A stretch of DNA of 64,000 nucleotides. Origin: Phycisphaerae bacterium. GTDB taxonomy: Bacteria > Planctomycetota > Phycisphaerae > UBA1845 > UTPLA1. The stretch is taken from assembly GCA_019636475.1 (NCBI GenBank), contig JAHBXN010000002.1, forward strand, positions 496,001 through 560,000, in the 5' to 3' direction. The notes under the pieces were generated by a model. That model made no database searches. It was not told the origin of the DNA and was given only the letters and a program-made list of their open reading frames with translations. The position numbers were made by a program, and so were the translations under genes. Positions 35,733 through 48,300 of the stretch are shown here, one piece after another; the first letter of the stretch is position 1, and each line of letters begins with the position of its first letter.

Positions 35733-36623
35733 CTATCGCCCGCGAATTGCCCGCCAGATGGCGCGCATCGTGCACACCATGCGCACATCGTGGACGCGAA
35801 CGATGTCGCAACCCGACTGGATCAACCAGAGCGCCGCGGCCGCCGACCCGACCTGACGCGATTCGCTTGCGGCCGCTCCCGGCGCGGACGGATTTTGTTC
35901 GCCCAGCAACTCACCGATGCACCGCTTGCGCGAGACGCCGATCACCACCGGCCACAATCCGCCGAACACGGAGGCGGCATTGCGGATCAGCGCGAGATTG
36001 TGATCGAGCGTCTTGCCGAACCCAATGCCCGGATCAACCAGCAATCGTGAGGCGACATCAAACCCGGACTCCCTCAGAACCTGAGTCCGTTCCTGAAAGA
36101 AAGCGAATACCTCCGCAACCACATCATTGTAATGCGGGGCCTGTTGCATTGATTCTGGTGTGCCCTGCATGTGCATGGCGATAAAGACGGGCTGGCGGCG
36201 CACCAGCAGCCCGATCATGTCAGGATCGTGCCGTGCTGATGACACGTCGTTGACAATATCCGCGCCGGCATCCAAGGCGGCTTCCGCAACCAGCGCGGAC
36301 CGCGTATCGATCGAGATCGGAACCGAAACACCGGCCGCGCGGGCGCCGGCTATCACCGGCACGACGCGCGCGACCTGCTCTTCGTCGGTCACGCCGGACG
36401 ATCCCGGCCGGGTGGATTCACCGCCGATGTCGATCAGCTCCGCGCCTGCCGCCTGAAGCTCCACCGCCCTTTCAACCGCCGATTCGACGCCAGGGTAGCG
36501 GCCGCCGTCACTGAAGCTATCGGGCGTGACATTGAGGATGGCCATGACAAGTCCGCTGGCGCAAAGTGGCAATTCGCCGTGTGCGGTGGGGAGGCGGCGA
36601 AGGATGCGCGAGGAATGGGGCAT
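35733..36623 (-). CDS. folP: Dihydropteroate synthase
   Basis: The 296-residue product has the DHPS signatures M-A-I-L-N-V-T-P-D-S-F-S-D-G-G, E-L-I-D-I-G-G-E-S-T-R-P-G and the pterin-site motifs S-I-D-T-R-S, I-V-N-D-V-S and V-D-P-G-I-G-F-G-K. It condenses p-aminobenzoate with 6-hydroxymethyldihydropterin pyrophosphate in folate synthesis. The ATG at 36623 puts about 26 residues before the first motif, as in other bacteria. The frame runs open to 37292 inside the opposite gene, but that part lacks DHPS-like sequence. It is divergent from the TMTC-like gene at 36696. folE, the first folate gene, lies at 63 kb. Confidence 0.95.
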   Translation of the reverse strand: MPHSSRILRRLPTAHGELPLCASGLVMAILNVTPDSFSDGGRYPGVESAVERAVELQAAGAELIDIGGESTRPGSSGVTDEEQVARVVPVIAGARAAGVSVPISIDTRSALVAEAALDAGADIVNDVSSARHDPDMIGLLVRRQPVFIAMHMQGTPESMQQAPHYNDVVAEVFAFFQERTQVLRESGFDVASRLLVDPGIGFGKTLDHNLALIRNAASVFGGLWPVVIGVSRKRCIGELLGEQNPSAPGAAASESRQVGSAAAALWLIQSGCDIVRVHDVRMVCTMRAIWRAIRGR

Positions 36624-36695
36624 GCTTTCCGGGGTCACGCCGACATGATAGGCTGAACCACCGTGCCCTGACAGCCGCGGAAAGGTGATGCAGGA

Positions 36696-39320
36696 ATGAG
36701 CGAATCGCCGACGACATCCTCTCTGCCGACTGCCGCGGCGCGCCTGCATCGCCGTGCCGGCGTTCTGCTCTCGCTCTGCGCGGCCGCAGCCACGATCCTG
36801 GCCACGCACGCGACGCTCACCGCGGGGTTCACCAGCGGCGATGACCAGCGATTCGTCACCGAGCACCTCCTGGTCGCCCGGCCGAGCCTGAGTCACGCAA
36901 TCGAGCTCATGACAACTGTGCATGGCGATCTCTACCAGCCGCTGCCGATGATCAGCTTCCAGTTGAATCAGGCATTCGCGGATCGATTGCCGAACAGTCG
37001 ATTCGGCGTCAGCGCCTACGGATTTCATCTGACGAACGTGGTGATACACGCCATCAATGCCGCACTGGCGGCACTGCTGGCATGGAGAATTTCCCGCCGG
37101 ATGGCCATCGGCCTGCTGGTCGGGCTTCTGTTCGCGTGTCATCCATTCACGATAGAGCCGGTGGCGTGGGTGTCGGGACGGATGATGCTGCTCGGCGCGA
37201 TGTTTTCGCTGCTGACGTTGCTCATCTGCCTGGGACCGATCAGTTCCCGGAATGATCGCGGCGAAGGCAGCGCCCACGCTCAATTCGCGCAAACAATCGG
37301 CGCGGTCTCCTGCTGGATCGCGGCGCTTCTCTGCAAAGTGCTGCCCGCGGTGCCGTTCGCGGCGGCATGGATTGCCTTTCGCGAAAATGCGATGTCGGCC
37401 TGGAAGTCGAAACTCCGCTACCTGACGCTCATCCTGCTTATGGCGGCGGGCGCGGGACTCGCGGCGTACACTTCTCGAGTCGCGGGATTCGTGACCGACG
37501 ATTCGGAGTTCGCCTCAACACCGGTCGTGCGATTTCTCTGCGGTGCCCGGTATTACCTTGAGAACTACATTTATCCGGCCACGCTTTCGCCGTGGGTGCC
37601 GCCACCGAATGATGTCCCGCTCGGCTCGCTGACGTCCCTCGTCGGCATTGGCGAGATCGCCCTGCTGTTTTTCGCGGCGCTGTTGCTGCGTAAGCGGCTG
37701 CCGACCGGATATATCGGGATTGTTCTTTTCGTGCTGCTGCTCGCCCCCTTCATGGCGGCGCCGGCCGCGCGGCGCTTCGCTGCGGCCGATCGTTATATGT
37801 ATCTGCCGATTTTCGGATTGCACCTGGCGCTGGCGGCCGCCCTGGTCCGCGCGTCGGATTGGCTGAATCGACGATTCACACCCTCGATGCCGCATCGATT
37901 CCTTGTTTTGCCGATGCTGGTGATCCTGCTGCCTTGGATACTGCGTTGCTGGAGCCAGTCGCAATTCTGGAAAGATACCGTCTCGCGCGATGCGCGCGTG
38001 CTTGCGATGTATCCCGACGAGCCGCTGGCCCATTACGAGTACGCCAAGGCGCTGAATTTCGACGATCGACCGAATGACGCGATGCGCGTCCTCACCGACG
38101 CGCTGGGCCGCTGGCCCAACAATCCGCGGCTACTCGCGCAGCTCGGAGAGGCCTATCGACAGGCGGGCGATTGGCGCTCCGCCGAGCAGGCGCTGCGACA
38201 GGCGCTAAAAGGAATGCCGCGCCATTCGACGACGCTGTACCACCTCGCGCTCGTGCTCGATCAGCTTCAACGACGTGCCGAGGCAATCGATATTCTGACC
38301 ACGCTCATCCAATCGCGCCCCGGCTTCCTTCCGGCACTCACCACACTCGGGCGATGGCGGATCGAGGCCGGCGACACGACGGCCGGTGTCGAAGCGCTTG
38401 AGGATGCTCTGCGAGTCAATCCGAACAGCCGAACCGCCCACTTCGAACTCGCCCGCCATTTCATGTCGCAATCGCGATGGCAGGAGGCGATTGATCACCT
38501 GAAGTGCATCACCCGACTGAGCGAGGATGACGCCCAGGCGCAGTTTCAACTGGCCATCGCCCTGTCCGGGGCGGGCCACACGGCCGAAGCGATCGCCGTT
38601 TATGATCGATTGATCGAGAAGGATGAATCCAATATCGCGATTCGGCTGAATCGTGCCTCGGCGCTGGCATTCATTGGAAACACCGATCGGGCCGAGCAGG
38701 ATTACATCTACATCGCCACGGAACGGCCGGACCTGCTGGAGCCGTTCGTCGCACTGCATGAGATTCTGGCCGAGCAGCGCCGCTTCGATCGCATCCTGGA
38801 GTTCTGGCAGTTCCGCGTCGAAAGTCTCGGTGCAAACGGTGAGACACTGGCTTGCCTTGCATGGGGCCAGATGCTCTCCGGCCGCATGCGCGCCGCCGAG
38901 GAGACAACGTCGCGCATCAGCCATGACGATGAGAATCTGCGATTAGCCCAGTGGACCACCGTCTATCGGGCGGCCATCGAGAAGGACGACTCGGGGTTGG
39001 CGAAGGGGCTTGGAGAACTGGCATCGAACGATTTCATCGGCGAATTCGCATCACCCGAAGCGCGTTGGCGCTTTCGGATCATTGAATCATCCATGGCGGC
39101 GCTTCCCCGCGATGTGAAACAGTCTCGAGCGGGTCGATACCTGCTCGGCTGTCTGCTCCTCGAGGCGGGACAGCGCGACAGCGCCCTCATCGCATTCAAG
39201 GCGATCACTCACGAAGCGGCCGACGATCAATGGACGGCCGCATCGCGTTCTCGCATAAAGTCGATCGAGGCATCGGCCCGCGAGTCGACGACTTCATCTC
39301 CCGCAATGCCCACGAACTAA
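36696..39320 (+). CDS. TMTC-like membrane protein with C-terminal TPR repeats
   Basis: The 874-residue protein has eight to eleven predicted membrane helices in the first about 420 residues, including a first-loop D-D motif (S-G-D-D-Q-R) typical of GT-C fold glycosyltransferases. The rest is a run of TPR repeats (about 430-860), such as A-H-Y-E-Y-A-K-A-L-N-F-D and A-E-A-I-D-I-L-T-T-L-I-Q. This arrangement matches the TMTC/O-mannosyltransferase-like proteins found in planctomycetes and eukaryotes, which transfer a sugar from a lipid donor to proteins or glycans. The acceptor is unknown. It fits the polysaccharide theme of the region. Confidence 0.8.
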   Translation: MSESPTTSSLPTAAARLHRRAGVLLSLCAAAATILATHATLTAGFTSGDDQRFVTEHLLVARPSLSHAIELMTTVHGDLYQPLPMISFQLNQAFADRLPNSRFGVSAYGFHLTNVVIHAINAALAALLAWRISRRMAIGLLVGLLFACHPFTIEPVAWVSGRMMLLGAMFSLLTLLICLGPISSRNDRGEGSAHAQFAQTIGAVSCWIAALLCKVLPAVPFAAAWIAFRENAMSAWKSKLRYLTLILLMAAGAGLAAYTSRVAGFVTDDSEFASTPVVRFLCGARYYLENYIYPATLSPWVPPPNDVPLGSLTSLVGIGEIALLFFAALLLRKRLPTGYIGIVLFVLLLAPFMAAPAARRFAAADRYMYLPIFGLHLALAAALVRASDWLNRRFTPSMPHRFLVLPMLVILLPWILRCWSQSQFWKDTVSRDARVLAMYPDEPLAHYEYAKALNFDDRPNDAMRVLTDALGRWPNNPRLLAQLGEAYRQAGDWRSAEQALRQALKGMPRHSTTLYHLALVLDQLQRRAEAIDILTTLIQSRPGFLPALTTLGRWRIEAGDTTAGVEALEDALRVNPNSRTAHFELARHFMSQSRWQEAIDHLKCITRLSEDDAQAQFQLAIALSGAGHTAEAIAVYDRLIEKDESNIAIRLNRASALAFIGNTDRAEQDYIYIATERPDLLEPFVALHEILAEQRRFDRILEFWQFRVESLGANGETLACLAWGQMLSGRMRAAEETTSRISHDDENLRLAQWTTVYRAAIEKDDSGLAKGLGELASNDFIGEFASPEARWRFRIIESSMAALPRDVKQSRAGRYLLGCLLLEAGQRDSALIAFKAITHEAADDQWTAASRSRIKSIEASARESTTSSPAMPTN

Positions 39321-39368
39321 CGCGAGGAGCAAACCAGCGCTCCCGGACTCGCCTTCAAGGCTCGCGCG

Positions 39369-42300
39369 TCACGGACAAGGGCTGACTCCGTTGAAGGACA
39401 ACGACCAGGAATTCAGATTTCCGGTATCCGATGCGGCGTTATCTGAAACGGTGAGGATCCACGTCCCACTCACTTGCTCGCCATTGAAAAGGGCAAGTAC
39501 GCTGTTCGACGTATAGTTCGGTGGCGAGGTCAGATTGGGCTGGCACTGCGTCTCAATCGGTACGGATCCCTCGTCGTCGAGCACCACATTCACCAGATTA
39601 CCCGCATTACAACCGAACGGACTCCCGACGTGGCAGCCGGTTGGCGACGCGACACCCATTCGCGCAATCAGGTTCACCGAAGTGCCGGTATCCAGATGTT
39701 GCAGGATCACGCACAGATCGCCGACCCACGTGTGCTGAATGTTGAGTGTCACGTTCACGTCAGACACGATGGAAGGATCGGGCACGAACATCGCATCCGA
39801 GACACCGGTCGGCGAATTGTCCGGAATGGGCAGCGCCGGGAAGCGCGAGAAAGTGATTCCCGACTCGAAGCAGATACTGCCATCACCATTGTAGGAGCCG
39901 CCGCTCAGCAGACAGGACGCCGGATCCATGGATTCGCTGCAGACGCCGCCCGGGTAGCAGCACGCGCCGGCATTGCTGGAGCATGTCACGATTCCGCAGT
40001 TTGTTCCGGCGCCCTGGAATACGCCACCGCCGCCCGCGCACGAAATCTCATCGAATCCGTCACCGCAGGACAGGCCGAAACAGCACGCCCCCGGCAATGC
40101 GGGCGAACAAGTCACGTTCAAAACACCCGAACCTGTGGCGGAGCTGCCGACAAAACTACCAAGGCTGATCAGATAGGTCTGTCCGGCTGCCACGCTCGCG
40201 GTGGCCGTCGAATGCCATGAACCGCTGCCGCCACAGGGATTGTTCGTGTCATCATCGTTGCATCCCACAAGGGCACTGAAGAGAGAACTGCAATCCGTTG
40301 TGGCGTAAATTGCGATCCGCGTGTCGAAGTCCGCCGATCCGCCAAGCTGCTCGCATGTCGTGGCGGTCAACGTTCCCGAACAGCCTGCCGTGTATTGGAA
40401 CCACACATTCTGCTGTACCGGACCAGCGAATTGACACTCTCCGGCCGTATGCGACGGCCCGTCCGTCGTCGCGCTGATCGTCGAAAACGGATGTGGTCCT
40501 TCACCGATCAGCAACGGAGTGAAGCAACTGTCGTTCGGTGGCGCAATGGAGCATGGATTCGTGCCGCAGTTCAAGCTGGCGCTCCAGGTCCCGCCAAGAC
40601 CCGCACAAACCACAGCGGTCACATCGCTGCACGAATTGCCGCCATTGTGGCAACAACGTCCGATCGGATCCGAACAGGAAACTCCGTTGTGAGAGATCGA
40701 CAGTTCAAACGTACCCTGGCTGCTTGACCAGCCGCTGACACGGATCAAATAGACCACGCCAGGCTGAGAGCAGAACGAGACGGTCGATTTCGTACTGCCT
40801 GAAGGACAGCTCGGCGACGCATCATCATTGCCGGCCACGCAGATCGGACTGACACAACTTCCGCTGAAAACCTCCAGCATCGTGTCGAATGTCGTCGCGG
40901 GGCTGCACGTGGAAATCGTGATGGTCGTGCCCGTGCCGACGATCGAATACCAGACGCCCTGATTCGGCGTCGAGACGCCACATGGCGGCGGCGACGGATC
41001 ATCGGTCGCGCCGACGTTCGTGCCCATGGTGACGGACGGCACCGGGAGCGGCGTAGCCGAACCGCAGTCATCATTCGACTCGCACTGTGGACAATCCGGC
41101 GCACGGACGCAATGGTCGTGCGGCGCCTGCCCGAATGACGAATGGCAGACTTCCTCACAGCAGGGTGTCGGCTCATCCGAATATCCCGGCGCCCAGCCGC
41201 CACTGCAGGTCGGTCCCGAAATGGGATTGAGTGTCCACGGAGCACCCGAGCTGCCGATCTGCATCGGCGGAATGCCTTGAGCGCCTGTGTCGAAATTGAC
41301 CGTGGCGGGCGGACCGACGCGAGAGAACGCGAACAAAGGCTGCACGAAGATGACTGAGTCAAACGTACCGCCGGTTGGTGTCAACATCGTGGCCGTCAGT
41401 GAACCCGGCGGCGCGGGAATCGGCGAGAGTTGAACCAGAACGTTCCACTGCTCGGGATTCTGACCACCATTGTAAGTCACTGTGATCGGCTGACAGCTCT
41501 GCAGACTCAGCGCGACCAACTGAATCGGAACGGTCGCGCTCGATGGGGGCGGCTGCTGGAAGCACAGATCGCCCTGACGCTGGATGAGCGTGTCCGTCCC
41601 GAACGGACCGCTGGGCTGCCCGCCCAGGATCACGGTTCCTGTGAAGGGATCGGATCCGGGTCCGAAGAAGTTATTCGGCAACGGAAGGTCAGCAAACGAA
41701 TAATTCGATCCTCCGCACGGAGTCACCCAGCAATCAATCCCCGCGGGAATGCAGATCGATGTCGGACATGTCACGAGACCGCAGTTGGAGCCGTCGCCCT
41801 GATAGATACCGCCCTGCGCGGCACAACCGGCAGGTGACGACCCGTCAATGCAGGTTCCATTGATCAGACAGCACGCACCGGCGATCGGCACGCAGTTTGA
41901 TCCGGCGCACGTCGAGTTGCCACCCTGGAAACTGCCGCCAAGGCCGCCGCACTGTCCCGAGGTCTGGTTGTCAATGCAAGCGCCGCCGGGCAGACAGCAC
42001 GCCCCGGTCGGCTCGCACTCGCCACACCCGGCAGCCTGGACGCAGTGATCGTGCGGCGCCGTGCCATAGGACGAGTGACATTGTTCCGAACAACACGTGT
42101 CCCCGTCACCAATGCCGGGCACAAAACCCGGGCTGCATGCGGACACCGGAATTGCAGGCGTGATCGCCCACGGCATGCCGGTTCCGTCGAGTTGCATGAC
42201 GGAAATGCCCGACAGTCCGGTGTCCAGAACGCGCACGTTGCCCGGATTACCGGCTTGTGTAAACGTGAATCGTGGCTGGATGAAGAAAGCCGTATCAAAC

Positions 42301-45300
42301 GTTCCACCGTTCGCGGTGGTCTTGGTCACGGTCATGATACCCAGCGGCGCCGGCACGACCGACAGACCCACCGCCACATGCCATTGCTGCGTACCCCCGC
42401 CGTTGTAGTTCACCGTGATCGGCGCGCAGCTCTGAAGACTCAGGGCCACAATCTCAATCGGAACGGAATCCGCCGAGGGCAGCGGCTCGGAGAAGCAAAG
42501 ATCGGACACGCGCCTGACAATCGTATCGGTTCCGAACGGACCAATCGGGAGGCCGCCCAGAATCACCGATCCAGTAAACGGCTCTGAACCCGGATCGAAG
42601 AAGCCGGCCGGAATCGGATAATCCGAGAATTCGTACAGCGACGTGCCGCACGGCGTGATCCAGCAGTCCTCCCCCGGCGGAATGCAGCTGTACACCGGAC
42701 AGGTGACGCCGGAACAGGTCGTCCCGTGACCTCGATACTGACCGCCAAGTGAGAGGCAGTCCGTCGCGGTGACGCCGTCATTGCACGTCGCATCCGGCAG
42801 ACAGCAAGCGCCCAGCGAAGGCGTGCAAACCACCTGGTTCACCAGCGCGGCAACGAAGGGCTGTATATCCACGCCATCGTCAAAACCGGAGCCGTCCATG
42901 TCCGCACAATCGTCCACTACGTTGTTCAACAGCGCCGTGACGAACAATGGAATATCTCCGAGTTCAACCGCCGAGTTGCCGGACAAATCGCCCGGGCAAT
43001 CACAGGTCGTCACCGGCACATAGATGGGCGGCCGAACGGTATGCCGCGACGGCAGCGCGGGATCATCATTCACCCACTCGACCGGCACCTGGGACGAAGG
43101 CACACCGGGCGTCGCCTCAAGCACGCCGGGTACGAACGAACCGTTCGAGGCCGTGACAAGATTCAGCGACGGATGCACCGTATGCACGTAAGGCGTATTG
43201 ACGGCCGTAAAGAGATGCGGCGGAAGTCCTTCCGCGCCGGTGTCAAGCGTTACGACCGAGCCGGGGTTCCCGACGCGTGTGAATATCAGAAACGGCTGCA
43301 CCGGAAGCGTGCTGTTGAAGGTGCCGCCGTTCGGATGGGTCTTCTGCGCAGTCAACGACCCGAGCGGCGTGACCGTCGGCGAGAGCGCAACACGAACGTC
43401 CCATTGTTGCGGGTTGTTTCCGCCTCCGAACGTCACCGTGATCGGCTGAAGCGACACGAGATTGAGCTCAACCAGCTCAATTTCAACCGACCGGACCGTT
43501 CCGACGGGATCATCCGCCAGCGACGGGTCGGCTGACCGCTGCACCAGCAGGGACGCATTGCCGTAGCGCGCCGGATCGATCGGCAGGCCTGTCAGATCGA
43601 TGCGACCGGTAAACGGGTCCGACCCCGGACCGAAAAAGCTCGCCGGGATGGCAGGGTTTGATCCGCCGGTGCCGAAATCGACATAGGTCGTTCCGGGTGC
43701 CGATGGCGTGGCATGTGGATCAGTTGGTGGAAGCTCACCGCCGATATCGAGGGCATCGACGTTGTCGGTCGGCTGCAATCCCATCGCGCCGGCCGGCGCG
43801 TACATCAGAATCACACCGTTGAACGACGTCATGAAAACATCACCGGGTGAGTAGATGGCCGCACCGAAGGGCATATTCGGATTCAGTCCGGCGAGCGACG
43901 GTGAACCCGGGGCCAGCGTGAACAGCGCGATATCGAAATTCGGCTGCATGATGCCGTTCGGCCCCCCGTTGTCCAGTAGAACCAGTCCGTCCAGATCATC
44001 ACCCGGCAGCAGGCCGATATCGCCGACGCCGCTCGCATAGATGGCGAAGGCGAGCGGAGGGCCGCCGGGTGGAGGAGACACGAGTATGTCATCCGGCGTG
44101 ACCAGGTTGCCCGGATCATTGGGCGTCGAACCGCCCGGATACGGATTCGGACGGTTGTGCGAAGGCGACATGGACTTGATCGAGAAGAAGGCGTACCGCG
44201 TGCCGCCGTCGGGGATGCCGTCCAGATTGGCGTCGATCACGACGCCGTCGCTGACTTCGAGCGCATCGAGATTGTCTTCCTCGCAGATCGGATCATCAGC
44301 ATTCCATGCTTCTCCGAGGTATTCCGTCGCGGCGTCGAATCGGAACGCTCGAATTTCAACCCGGTAGTTCTGCTTCCGGGGCGAGATGAATGCGACCACC
44401 TCGTAGGCGTTATTGAACGAGCTGGACCAGGCAATCAGCTGACCGGTGCAGTCATAGACATACACATCCAGATCCGCGGTGAGCGTATCGCCGGTGACAT
44501 TCTGGTGATTCGTTCCGCCGGAAACGGTGTGGGTCGACCAGGCGATGGCGTAGCGGAACTGCTCGCCCGCATCCGCGCTGACGATCCGGTTCCGCGGAAA
44601 ATCGCCGGCAACAACAACCTTCCGGTCGTAGTGACCGGCATTCATGATCTCGTGACCCTTGTCAATCCAGATCGTTCCGGCGCCTTCCATGCCGTCCCAA
44701 TTCACCGCGCCGAGATTCTCAATCGCATTGCCATAGGTGTTGCGCTTGGCCGACGCAATCGTGATGGCCTTCGTGGTTTCCGGCCAGTTCGCCAGCGAGC
44801 CGTCCATTGACAACATGTTCGCGATGTATCCCGCCACGTGCGGCGTTGCAAAGCTTGTTCCCGACACGCCCGGCGGCGGCGACACCGCATTGGCCGGCGG
44901 AGTCGGGTGGGTGGACATGATGTTCGTGCCCGGAGCGGAGACCTCCGGCTTTTCGTAGTCGCCCGCCAGATCGCGATGGCAGGAAAACTCCGCTCGAATG
45001 TCGTCAGCCAGCGCCGCGGTGTTCAGATCGTCCGTCGCCCCGACCGTGATCGCATTGTATGCCAGGCCCGGGCTGGTCACTTCGCACCGCCAGATGGCCG
45101 GCGTCGAAACATCGTCCCCCCCAGGAACCGTATCGATGATTCCGTTCGGGCCGGCGCCGATCAGGTCCTGGCCGGGCGCGGCGGCCGCCCCGTTGGCGAC
45201 GATCTGGACGTCGTCACCGGCTGCCACCGTGTCGCACGTCCCGTTTCCACCGCCCGGTTCGTAGATCGATCCGCATTCGTTCGACGCCGCAACGGCGACG

Positions 45301-48300
45301 GCGACAAAATGCTCATACACGATGTGATCGACGAAGCGGTCGCTGACATCGAAGGTCAGATCGCTCACCGGTTCGCCGATGCTCATGTTCAGAATCTTTG
45401 CATTGTTGGTCAGCGCCCATTCCACCGCAGCCGCGAAGTTGGCCACGTTGCCCGGGATGCCATAGCGACGCACATCATCGCCGCCGACTGTGGTTTCAAG
45501 CTGAGCATTCGGCCCAAGCCCGATCAGTTGCTGCCCGGGCGCGGCGGCCGCGCCGTTGGCCACCATCTGAGTGTCATCGCCCATAGCGGCCGTGTCGCAG
45601 GTTCCGTTTCCGCCGGCGATCGGCTCGAAAATGCCGCTGCGCGAGCCGGCCATGTTGCCGCTGAGGAGGGAGACGCTCGGCGCCATGCCCTCTCCCATGC
45701 CCGCTGGAAATGCCGGATCGCCCGCGTCGCGGCGCGCCGCGATTACGCCAGAGACCCACGTCGCGTGATTGTTGCCGCCGGTGTAGTTTGTAATCGTGAT
45801 ATCGGCGGCTCCGACGGCCCCGAGGTTTGCATTGGCCGCATTCAGCCAGTTGCCGCCGGCGAACGTCAATGGCCCGCCCGTGGTGTAGACGATCGCCAGT
45901 AACGATGCGCCCGCGTCGACACAGTTGGCGCCGAACTGAAGGTCGATCGTATTCGTCACGGCGGTATTCGAAGGAACACTGGGCGCGCCGCACGCCGGGG
46001 CGTTGGCTTCCGGTGCCACAAAGACAAAGTACGGCTCGACGAACACGTTGCCGCCCGAACCGGCAAATGTCACTTGCAGCCGTGCGGCGGCCGCCCCCGT
46101 TGCATTGTTAACTACGATTTGAAACCCCCGCCGAAACGAAACACCGGCCGTATGATCAAGATATTGATTCGCGAAATCGGCGATTCCGCTCTCGATCACA
46201 CCCACGACGATCCCGGCGCCGGTGTGCCCGTTAAACTTCATCACCGAGTTTTGAACCGCCGAATTCGATATGCCGAGTTTGTCCACCAGCTCGGTTGATT
46301 CATACACTCTGTCGATGCCGGGTAGCGCCGCAATCTGTCTGATCTGAGCCGCCGTACCCGTCGCACACACCAGCGGTGACAGGCGACCCACATAGTCAAG
46401 TTGTGCTCCAATCGCCGCAATGGCGTTCGCTGTCGGCGCGTTGCTCGCCTCATAAATCTTTGACCGCTCGACGAGAAGCATCTCGCGCGCGGCATCAGCC
46501 TGATCGCCGACGGGACGGCCGCCGTCCAACTCGAATCCCTGCGCCCGTACCGAATCCGCGGCCCCACTCGTGTCCGGCGCGTCCAGCCAGACAGCCACCG
46601 CAATCACGTCATCGCTCTTTGCGGTTTGCAGTCGCTGTGCAAGCCGGTGGTTCAGTTTTCCGTAGATTGCGTTGTAGGCGTCTGACTCCTGCTTTTGCGC
46701 AGATGCCGTGTCGACAGGCGTGCCGCTTTTGTCCAGTGCCACGCCTACGACCTCACCCGATTTGCGGTCGATCACTTTCGCCAGCAGCAGTTCGTCCTGA
46801 ATTGTGGGAAGCATGAGCACCGACGTTTGCAGCACTTCCGCATCGGCCTTTGCGATTCCCGACGCCGCGACGATCTCGTCCTTCGCCTCCAGATCTTTGC
46901 CGATACCCGCCGGAATAATGGGCGGGCCGAGCGACAGGGCGCCGCCACCGCCGCCGCCCGGATTGGAGACAAACGCGCCCGGCTGACACAATGCCGAGTG
47001 CCGATTCGCCGGCGCTTGTAGCCCCAGATCGATTTCGTCGTGGTATATCCGGTTCGAACCGGGCGGAGCCGCCTGCGCAAGTAGAGGTGTCGGCGGAATC
47101 AACGGGTTCACAGGCCAGCCCGGCGGCGGAAACGGTCCGAATTTCGGTGAAATGTAAATGTCGCCGGCCGCTTCATTGCCCGGGTCACCCCCACCGTTGC
47201 TCGGCACGACCCCGATTCCTCCGATTGCCGCCGCCTGCGGCGAGAGAATTGAATGAAACCGAACAGCCGACCCGGCCGCACCCAACGCAAGCGGATCGAC
47301 GCTGAACAGAAGCGTATCGCCGCGATCTCGGCCAAACGAGAGCGCATCCATGTTGTCGCGCGGCACCAGTCCGAGTGACCCACTCACTCCGCCGGGCGGC
47401 GCGGGCGACGGATTCGGCGCCCCGGGGTTCGGCGAATACGGTCCCCGATAGGGGCCGACTCCCGGCGCAGCACGAAGCCCCAGTGCCGCTGAGAAACGAT
47501 CCACATTGGTCATGTCCGGACCAACGCCAAGCGTCTTTCCAGAAGATTGAAAGATCTCGCCCTCGGTCGCATAGCCCCAGGCACCCTGTCCCGTGGCCAT
47601 TCCCAGCGCAAACACATCGTTCGGCGGAGCATGACCCAGAGCGCCGCACGGCCCCGGAATCAGCAAGCCCTCTGCAAAGCAATCCACCGAGAAAACGAGC
47701 GGCCGCTTCCGCGGAATCTGCGACAGATAAGGCGGTTCGATATTCTGTACGCCGTGGCCGCCCTCTTCGATCCAGCCCACGAAGCAACCAGTCAAGCGAT
47801 CAAAAAGCATCACCCGCCCTTTGATGCTATGGGTGTGGATATAAGTGCTTCCCGCGGGCGGCAGCGATGTCAGGCCATTCGCCTCGACTGTCAGCGCCTC
47901 GGCATTAAACAACGTCAGTCCGTTGGGCGGAGCGACTGACGCCGGAACATCAATCTCAAAGTAGATATTAAAGAAGCTGTCCGCGCCGCCGCCGCCAAAG
48001 CCAAACGCGCCGCCGCGCGATTCAACTTCGCCGTATGATGCCGGCGAAGCCGGTGCCGAAGCGCCCGCGCGAAGCGTCCAACCCGAACCTGTCAGGAGCA
48101 GGTTCATCATGCGCGTGTGAATCTCGTCCACGCCGGCCCCGCTGTTGAAACCGGCGGGAAACGGCAGTCCGATCGTCACATCGTCCACCGCTCCGGCCGG
48201 ACCGCCCGCGCACGCACCAGCGCCCATCGGCCCCGACGGATCAGTCGCCTGCGAGTGCGGCGCGCTGCGCGCAACACAGGTCGGCCCTTGCATCGTGATG

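Noticed and set aside
36624-37292. Upstream extension of the folP reading frame with 220 more residues
   Set aside because: That stretch is antisense to the TMTC-like gene and has no DHPS-like sequence; a normal-length DHPS starts at 36623.
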